Assembly: GCA_949070545.1 (NCBI GenBank)
Contig: CARTQV010000040.1
Span: 1-7,206 of the forward strand
Direction: 5' to 3'
DNA from: an uncultured Candidatus Saccharibacteria bacterium
GTDB taxonomy: Bacteria; Patescibacteriota; Saccharimonadia; Saccharimonadales; Saccharimonadaceae
DNA length: 7,206 nucleotides
The notes beneath the pieces were generated by a model. It did not search any database. It was not told the origin of the DNA and was given only the letters and a program-made list of their open reading frames with translations. The translations under genes and the position numbers were made by a program. This document shows positions 1-5,174 of this stretch, piece by piece; the stretch's first letter is position 1; every line of letters starts with the position of its first letter.

Positions 1-231
1 AGACCAGTTTTGTCAGATCTGCGCGAATCTGGTTCTATCGAGCAAGATGCCGACTTAGTCATGTTCCTGCATCGCCCCGATTATTATAAACAAAACAACG
101 ACGACTATGAGCCCACTAACATTACCGAACTCATTCTCGCAAAACATCGCCATGGTCCAGTTGGAAAAATTGAGCTCTACTTCCACCCTGAGTTGCTCCG
201 TTTTATGTCGCTCGACAAAGAGCATGAGTAA
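1..231 (+). CDS. dnaB: Replicative DNA helicase DnaB, C-terminal end (5' partial)
   Basis: The last 76 residues of the hexameric helicase that unwinds DNA at the replication fork; the gene enters the window already open in frame 1. The stretch RPVLSDLRESGSIEQDAD is the highly conserved RecA-fold segment of DnaB (motif H4 region). It is followed by the AKHRHGP block, whose Arg (bases 148-150) matches the position of the arginine finger that contacts ATP bound to the neighbouring subunit. The usual family residue after that Arg is Asn; here it is His. The C-terminus is short and acidic (LDKEHE). The gene ends in a tandem in-frame stop, TAA followed directly by TAG. No terminator hairpin is visible after it, and the next promoter begins about 20 bases downstream. 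The family call is secure. The N-terminal domain, any intein and the start lie outside the window. Confidence 0.94.
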   Translation, partial: RPVLSDLRESGSIEQDADLVMFLHRPDYYKQNNDDYEPTNITELILAKHRHGPVGKIELYFHPELLRFMSLDKEHE

Positions 232-251
232 TAGCCAACTCACACCGGCTG

Positions 252-260
252 TGGTATAAT
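252..260 (+). promoter_or_regulatory. Extended -10 promoter for the membrane-protein gene
   Basis: The sequence is TGGTATAAT, an exact match to the extended -10 consensus TGnTATAAT. No recognisable -35 box lies 16-18 bases upstream, which is acceptable for extended -10 promoters. With the last T at 260, the usual start of transcription 6-8 bases downstream falls at about 266-268, on the GTG start codon at 267. This predicts a leaderless mRNA. Confidence 0.72.
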
Positions 261-266
261 TCTTAT

Positions 267-1706
267 GTGAAGAAGTTAGTTATTTCCAAACTTTTCCTTT
301 ATCGTCACCGATTTTTCATCGGCTTTCTTGTGCTCGGAGCAGCATACATCGGTTTATTGTTTGGTCTGCCGCTCCTTAGTCCGAACGGTCTCTCCGAAGC
401 CGAGATGCAATCTGCTGTCAATTCTTATAACCTCCATTTTGATTCTATCTTCCGTGGTGACATCGTCGACTTACCTTATCGCGTCCTCCAAAAACTTTCT
501 ATCATGGCTTTTGGACTAAACATTTATTCCGTGAAACTCCCTAGCATCATCATTGGAACCTTACTCGGCGGGCTTTTGATTCTGCTACTCAATCGCTGGT
601 TCAAAAACAATGTCGCTCTGATGGCTTCAATTCTCGCCGTACTTTCAGCATCCTTCCTTTACTTAGCTGGTTCTGGAGCTCCACTCATCATGCTGGTTTT
701 TTGGCCAACTTTATTACTTTGGCTCGGATCAAAAATCCAAGGGGTTACGAAACCAAAACCGATGTATTGCTTTGTTTTCGCTTTTGCCTTGCTTGCCTCA
801 ATTTTCACTCCACATTTGCTTTACCTTGCCGTTTTTATCGCGCTTTTTGCAATTCTACACCCTCACTTACGTTTCACAATCAAGACTCTACCGATCATTC
901 CACTGATTTTAACCGCATTCATTATCATCGTTGGACTAACCGCACTTGTGATGGCCGCCTTCATCAACCCAACGATCATCGCCGAATTATTGCTCGCACC
1001 AGGCTTCTCTCCTCAAACTTTTCTCGAAAATATCCAGCTTGCTTTTCTGCCATTTTTCACTTGGAACACTGCTCTCGACAGCGCTTTTCTATCGCCCTTC
1101 ATTGGTCTAGCCTCAGTTGCGCTCGCAATCATCGGACTGCTCTCGACAACGAAAGGTTTTTTCGCTTCGCGTAACTCAATTGCAACCTGGCTCATTATCT
1201 TTACAGTAATTTTGTCTGGCCTGAACCCTGAATCGGCGATTCTCATACTCCTGCCAATGGCAATCCTCATTGCGCATGGCTTGCGCTACATCCTCGGCAA
1301 ATGGTACGACCTTTTTCCGGACAACCCCTATGCCCGTATCTCTGCCGTTTTTCCGATCGGACTTTTCTTAGGGATCATGATTGTCGGCGGAATTAGTCAT
1401 TTCTTATTCGGCTATCGCTACGTCCCAATGGTCGCCGACAAATTCAATAATGATATTGAGCTTGTTTCAAACAGTCTCGAACCAGGAACCACGCTCTATA
1501 TCATAGGAAATCCAGTCGAATACGAATTCTTCGGAATCCTTGATACGCTCGGAACTTATCACGTTGAGAACAAACTGCCAGAAACTGAAGATTTACCAAA
1601 AAATTTCGCGACCATTGAACATCAAGCCGTTGACGCAGAAATCAATAATATTATAACCTCGCCAAAATACGACAATTCTGATAGAATATACATATATAAT
1701 ATATAG
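267..1706 (+). CDS. Polytopic membrane protein, GT-C/PMT-like (putative glycosyltransferase)
   Basis: A 479-residue integral membrane protein with about ten hydrophobic segments (roughly 16-36, 91-109, 115-134, 138-155, 166-196, 207-233, 275-294, 305-320, 324-341, 359-381), then a soluble tail of about 90 residues. The architecture resembles GT-C transferases of the PMT/ArnT type. It has a first outer loop with an acidic motif (SEAE, residues 43-46). After it comes a G-x-N-x-Y-S-x-K-L-P-S entry (83-93) into a run of helices, similar to the family's pattern of a Gly, then RLPS, then helices. In that family such a loop acid binds metal or lipid-phosphate sugar; that role here is inference. The start is GTG: the next residues (KKLVISKLF) form a positive N-terminus before helix 1, and no Shine-Dalgarno precedes it. 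The promoter at 252-260 suggests leaderless translation. The stop TAG is embedded in the ribosome binding site of the next gene. The substrate is unknown; a hypothetical transporter-like protein is the alternative. Confidence 0.72.
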   Translation: MKKLVISKLFLYRHRFFIGFLVLGAAYIGLLFGLPLLSPNGLSEAEMQSAVNSYNLHFDSIFRGDIVDLPYRVLQKLSIMAFGLNIYSVKLPSIIIGTLLGGLLILLLNRWFKNNVALMASILAVLSASFLYLAGSGAPLIMLVFWPTLLLWLGSKIQGVTKPKPMYCFVFAFALLASIFTPHLLYLAVFIALFAILHPHLRFTIKTLPIIPLILTAFIIIVGLTALVMAAFINPTIIAELLLAPGFSPQTFLENIQLAFLPFFTWNTALDSAFLSPFIGLASVALAIIGLLSTTKGFFASRNSIATWLIIFTVILSGLNPESAILILLPMAILIAHGLRYILGKWYDLFPDNPYARISAVFPIGLFLGIMIVGGISHFLFGYRYVPMVADKFNNDIELVSNSLEPGTTLYIIGNPVEYEFFGILDTLGTYHVENKLPETEDLPKNFATIEHQAVDAEINNIITSPKYDNSDRIYIYNI

Positions 1707-1709
1707 GAG
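1705..1709 (+). promoter_or_regulatory. Shine-Dalgarno site of ybaB, overlapping the previous stop
   Basis: AGGAG lies six bases before ATG 1716 and shares bases with the TAG stop (1704-1706) of the membrane-protein gene. This fixes 1716 rather than the in-frame ATG at 1728 as the start. It also suggests translational coupling. Confidence 0.8.
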
Positions 1710-1715
1710 TTAGAT

Positions 1716-2012
1716 ATGGGTGCAACCATGGATCAGATGAAGGTCTTGAATCAACTACGCAAGGCACAAAAGTCACTTAAGACTGAAATCGTTGAAGTTG
1801 AAGCTGGCGACGGCGCCGTAACCGTCCAAATCACTGGAGAATTGAAGATTAAAAGCGTAAAGATCGACCCAGAGAAAATTGATCTCGATGACATTTCTGA
1901 GCTCGAACATTGGATCGAAGATTGCATGCGCGATGGCTATGCCAAGGCACAAGAAATTGCTACCGACAAAATGAAGCCTTTGATGGGTAACCTTGGTAAT
2001 TTAGGCTTATAA
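1716..2012 (+). CDS. YbaB/EbfC family nucleoid-associated protein
   Basis: A 98-residue protein of the usual length for YbaB/EbfC, a dimeric DNA-binding protein that coats and compacts the nucleoid. Visible family traits are an N-terminal helix rich in Met, Gln and Lys (MDQMKVLNQLRKAQKSL), then the strand block around AVTVQITGELKIKSVKIDPE (residues 34-53). This is followed by a helical half ending in a Met/Gly/Leu-rich tail (MKPLMGNLGNLGL). In many bacteria this gene sits between dnaX and recR; neither is here. Instead it is co-directional with hpf, 11 bases away, in what looks like an operon with the membrane-protein gene. The family assignment is firm from the sequence pattern. The start is set by AGGAG at 1705-1709. 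Confidence 0.92.
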   Translation: MGATMDQMKVLNQLRKAQKSLKTEIVEVEAGDGAVTVQITGELKIKSVKIDPEKIDLDDISELEHWIEDCMRDGYAKAQEIATDKMKPLMGNLGNLGL

Positions 2013-2017
2013 AGGAG
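2011..2017 (+). promoter_or_regulatory. Shine-Dalgarno site of hpf, overlapping the ybaB stop
   Basis: AAAGGAG begins inside the TAA stop of ybaB (2010-2012) and lies six bases before GTG 2024. It is the strongest ribosome binding site in the window, and it fixes the GTG as the start. Confidence 0.82.
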
Positions 2018-2023
2018 TAGATC

Positions 2024-2386
2024 GTGATTGAAAAAATCGATTTAAGCGGGAACAACTATAAAGTCTCAGATAGTTTTCGCAAATACACCACCAAACGTAT
2101 TGGAAAACTTGACCGCTACCTCCCACGAGGAAACAAAAAGGATATCGTCGCAAAAGTCGTCATCACTGAAGTCGATCGCGCGCACGGTAATAAATACTCA
2201 ATCTCCGTCGCAATGGAAATCCCTGGCGGTAAGGTTATCACTGCGAAAGACGAATGTTCAAACGTTTTTGCGGGTATTGACATCCTTGAGGCTAAGCTCA
2301 AAGGACAAATCCGTCGTTACAAGCTAGAAGCGACCCCACATTTGACCAAAAAAGGCCTGAAAAACCTGTTTATCAAGAGGTCGTAA
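2024..2386 (+). CDS. hpf: Ribosome hibernation promoting factor, short form (HPF/RaiA)
   Basis: A 120-residue S30AE-family protein that binds in the decoding channel of the 30S subunit and inactivates ribosomes during starvation or stress. The family pattern is clear: an opening strand (IEKIDLSGNNYKVSD), a helix with YTTKRIGKLDRYL, a strand with KVVITE, and the diagnostic block NVFAGIDILEAKLKGQIRRYK near residues 80-100, corresponding to the family's AAID-x-L-x-x-K-L-x-x-Q-I-x-K-Y-K. The basic tail (HLTKKGLKNLFIKRS) follows directly, so the separate C-terminal dimerisation domain of long HPFs, which forms 100S particles, is absent. By analogy with other short forms it may act on 70S ribosomes alone or need a partner; that is inference. 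It starts with GTG. The gene just ahead of secA in B. subtilis (yvyD) is also an HPF, which supports the call. Confidence 0.92.
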   Translation: MIEKIDLSGNNYKVSDSFRKYTTKRIGKLDRYLPRGNKKDIVAKVVITEVDRAHGNKYSISVAMEIPGGKVITAKDECSNVFAGIDILEAKLKGQIRRYKLEATPHLTKKGLKNLFIKRS

Positions 2387-2388
2387 TG

Positions 2389-2397
2389 TGATATAAT
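2389..2397 (+). promoter_or_regulatory. Extended -10 promoter for secA
   Basis: The sequence is TGATATAAT, an exact TGnTATAAT, starting two bases after the hpf stop. With the two bases before it, it shares TGTGRTATAAT with the promoter at 252-260. At the -35 position only a weak TTTATC (2369-2374, 17-base spacer) is present. Predicted transcription starts near 2404, giving a 5' leader of about 17 bases before ATG 2421. Confidence 0.7.
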
Positions 2398-2410
2398 CAG
2401 GGGGAATTGT

Positions 2411-2414
2411 GGAG
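2411..2414 (+). promoter_or_regulatory. Shine-Dalgarno site deciding the secA start
   Basis: GGAG lies six bases before ATG 2421. It supports ATG 2421 over the in-frame GTG at 2409, which would sit only about five bases from the predicted 5' end of the mRNA and would overlap this site. Confidence 0.65.
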
Positions 2415-2420
2415 AAAAAT

Positions 2421-5174
2421 ATGGCAGAAAAATCTGACAAAAAGTCATTGGTGGCCAAGGCTCCGGCTAAAGCCTCGAGAAAGTCAAAGAAAGAGAAAAA
2501 ACCGACTGACAAGCTTGCTGACCGCACCTTGTTGACGCGTATTTTACAGGGTGTTTTTGGTGACGCCCAAAAGAAAATCCTGAAACGCATGTATAAAAGG
2601 ACCGTCGAAATCGGCGCGCTCGAACCAAAGTACGAAGCTATGAGCGATGAAGAGCTCGCTAGACAAAGTCAGATTTTTCGAGAAAAATTACAAAAAGATA
2701 GCAGCGAAAAAGCTATCGACGGCCTGCTAGTTGAAGCTTTCGCAGTCGCGCGCGAAGCTTCAAAACGTATTCTCGGTATGCGGCCTTACGATGTGCAATT
2801 AATTGGCGGAATGGTCTTGAACCAAGGCGACGTCGCCGAAATGAAAACCGGCGAAGGAAAAACTTTGGTCGCAATGCTGCCAGCATACCTGAATGCTTTA
2901 ACCGGAAAAGGCGTGCATGTTATTACGGTAAATGATTATCTTGCTCAACGCGATGCTGGTTGGAACGCTCCGGTTTATCACTTCTTAGGGCTAAGCGTAG
3001 GTGTAATCATCAATCAAGCTAGCTTTGTCTACGACCCAGAATATGAGAATGACGAACATGACGATGATCGTTTCCGCCACCTGAAACCAGTCAGCCGCAA
3101 AGAAGCTTATCAAGCTGATATTACTTATGGAACGAATAATGAATTTGGCTTTGATTATCTACGCGACAACATGGTTAGTGACGCTAAATACCTCCGTCAA
3201 CGCGGTCTAAACTATGCCATCGTGGACGAAGTCGATTCGATTTTAATCGACGAAGCAAGGACTCCTTTGATTATTTCCGCGCCAGCTGGTGACAATCCTG
3301 ATGCTTATTATCAATTCGCCAAAATCGCTGCAAAATTAGTCCCCGAAGATTACGTTTTTGACGAAAAGCGCCGAAGCGTAACTTTAACCGACCAAGGTGT
3401 TGAAAAAGTCCAAGAGCTACTTGGAATTAAAAACTTATATTCTACAAAACACACCAGATTGGTTTATCATATTGAACAAGCTCTGCGTGCGCAAATCGTC
3501 TTTCAACGAGATAAAGACTACGTCGTAACGAATAGTGGTGACGTTGTAATTGTCGACGAACATACTGGGCGTTTGATGCAGGGAAGAAGATATAATGAAG
3601 GCTTGCATCAAGCCATTGAGGCAAAAGAAGGAGTCGCTGTCAAGCAAGAAAGTATGACGCTCGCGACAATCAGTTTTCAGAACTTCTTCAGATTATACCA
3701 TAAGCTTTCTGGCATGACTGGGACAGCGTTTACAGAGGCAGAGGAGTTTCAGCAGATTTATGCACTTGATGTAATTCAAATCCCACCCAACAAGCCAATC
3801 CAGCGTGTCGACAAAGACGATCTAATTTACCGTACTGAAGCAGGAAAGTTGAAGGCTATCGCCGCTGAAATTAAGAAATACCACGACCGCGGACAGCCAG
3901 TTCTAGTCGGCAGCGCTAGCATCGCGAAAAACGAAATGATCGCTCGCTATCTCGACAAACAGGGTATTAAATATGAACTGTTAAATGCAAAGAATAATGA
4001 GCGTGAAGCAGCTATCGTCGAAAAAGCCGGAGAAAAGGGCGCAGTCACCCTCGCTACAAACTTAGCTGGACGCGGAACTGACATCAAACTCGGCGAAGGC
4101 GTGAAAGAGCTCGGTGGCCTAGTTGTAATTGGCTCAGAACGACACGACTCTAGACGCGTTGACAATCAGTTACGCGGACGTGGTGGGCGTCAGGGCGACC
4201 CCGGCACGACCCAATTCTTCGTTAGTTGCGAAGATGACCTCATGCGCATTTTTCAGGGTGAGCGTATCGCCATGCTCATGAGCCGCCTCGGCGTCGACGA
4301 GGACATGCCAATCCAAACCAAAAGCGTCTCAAAAACTCTTGAATCAGCTCAAAAACGCATTGAAGGCTTCAACTTTGATTCGCGCAAAAATGTCGTACAG
4401 TACGATAACGTAATCAATCGCCACCGCAAAGTAGTCTATGGTATGCGTCGCAAGATTCTCGATGGGGACGATATCCAACAAGAAATCAAAAGGCTCATGA
4501 AAGCTACGGCCAAAGACTTGACGAAAGATAGCAGTCGTGTAAATAAAAAATTCAAAGAAGAGTTTCAAGCCATCATTAATGCTGACGACGAATTAGTCGA
4601 AAAAATCGGCAAAATGCGCAAAGAAAAAGACCGTGAAAAAGCTACACTCACTGAAATTAAGCGCCAATACGCCGAAAAAGAAGCTGAGTTCGGTGCCGAA
4701 ACAATGCGCAAAATCGAACGTCGCTTCTATCTCCAAATCCTCGACACGCTTTGGATGCAGCATCTCGAAAACATGCAACATCTTCGCGAGGGGATTCACT
4801 GGCGGAGCATCGGTCAGCGCGACCCACTCGTTGAATATCGCAGCGAATCACAAAAATTGTTTGATGGCCTAGAAAAAACTCTGCGCGAAGAGACCTTGAA
4901 AATTATCCTCGGGCTTACGATGCAAGATGCAATCGCAGCGGGACTCGTGGAAGAGGATAATTATGATACTGAACTCACCAAAATGGCAAAAAGCGCTACT
5001 GAAAAAGGCGTCAACGAAATCAGTGCCGGTGAGAAGAATCTTGACAAAGAGTTCAAAGAAAACGATAGCGCACGAAAAAGCAGTAGTGATAACCACTACG
5101 GCCAAAAACATAACGCCACTAAAAAAGACCGCAAAAAACAGCGTCAAAATAAGAAGAAAGGGAAACAGCGATAA
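2421..5174 (+). CDS. secA: Preprotein translocase ATPase SecA
   Basis: A 917-residue motor that drives unfolded preproteins through SecYEG using ATP. Walker A is GEGKT (residues 144-148), Walker B/DEVD is at 269-272 followed by IDEAR, the NBD2 motif TNLAGRGTD is at 546-554, and motif VI is QLRGRGGRQGD (583-593), with Gly where most SecAs have Ser or Ala. The helical scaffold/two-helix-finger region (HLREGIHWRSIGQRDPLVEY) is intact, so the enzyme should be active. Oddities: a Lys/Ala/Ser-rich extension of about 35 residues precedes the normal N-terminus (LLTRILQGVFG, 37-47); an acidic insertion of about 20 residues lies at 201-222 in NBD1; and the C-terminus is a Lys/Arg/Asn-rich tail with no cysteines, so the usual zinc-binding C-terminal domain is missing. 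The secA stop TAA overlaps the proposed ATA start of the next gene. The start was chosen for GGAG at 2411-2414; GTG 2409 is the alternative and adds four residues. Confidence 0.97.
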   Translation: MAEKSDKKSLVAKAPAKASRKSKKEKKPTDKLADRTLLTRILQGVFGDAQKKILKRMYKRTVEIGALEPKYEAMSDEELARQSQIFREKLQKDSSEKAIDGLLVEAFAVAREASKRILGMRPYDVQLIGGMVLNQGDVAEMKTGEGKTLVAMLPAYLNALTGKGVHVITVNDYLAQRDAGWNAPVYHFLGLSVGVIINQASFVYDPEYENDEHDDDRFRHLKPVSRKEAYQADITYGTNNEFGFDYLRDNMVSDAKYLRQRGLNYAIVDEVDSILIDEARTPLIISAPAGDNPDAYYQFAKIAAKLVPEDYVFDEKRRSVTLTDQGVEKVQELLGIKNLYSTKHTRLVYHIEQALRAQIVFQRDKDYVVTNSGDVVIVDEHTGRLMQGRRYNEGLHQAIEAKEGVAVKQESMTLATISFQNFFRLYHKLSGMTGTAFTEAEEFQQIYALDVIQIPPNKPIQRVDKDDLIYRTEAGKLKAIAAEIKKYHDRGQPVLVGSASIAKNEMIARYLDKQGIKYELLNAKNNEREAAIVEKAGEKGAVTLATNLAGRGTDIKLGEGVKELGGLVVIGSERHDSRRVDNQLRGRGGRQGDPGTTQFFVSCEDDLMRIFQGERIAMLMSRLGVDEDMPIQTKSVSKTLESAQKRIEGFNFDSRKNVVQYDNVINRHRKVVYGMRRKILDGDDIQQEIKRLMKATAKDLTKDSSRVNKKFKEEFQAIINADDELVEKIGKMRKEKDREKATLTEIKRQYAEKEAEFGAETMRKIERRFYLQILDTLWMQHLENMQHLREGIHWRSIGQRDPLVEYRSESQKLFDGLEKTLREETLKIILGLTMQDAIAAGLVEEDNYDTELTKMAKSATEKGVNEISAGEKNLDKEFKENDSARKSSSDNHYGQKHNATKKDRKKQRQNKKKGKQR
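5157..5161 (+). promoter_or_regulatory. Possible Shine-Dalgarno site for an ATA start of the M16 gene
   Basis: AAAGG lies within the lysine codons at the end of secA, nine bases before ATA 5171. That is the same spacing as the site in front of prfB. It is purine-rich by coding context, so it may be coincidental. Confidence 0.4.

Noticed and set aside
241..253. Small inverted repeat CACA-5 bases-TGTG touching the extended -10
   Set aside because: A four-base stem is too short to call a terminator or an operator, and no run of T follows.
701..1174. A 157-codon + strand open frame inside the membrane-protein gene
   Set aside because: It lies in another frame of a well-supported membrane protein and is rich in Arg, His, Ser and Phe from shifted hydrophobic codons, with no start signal.
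3591..3596. TATAAT on the + strand inside secA
   Set aside because: It has no TG extension and no -35 box, and it lies in the middle of a conserved gene with no start downstream. It is probably codon-driven.
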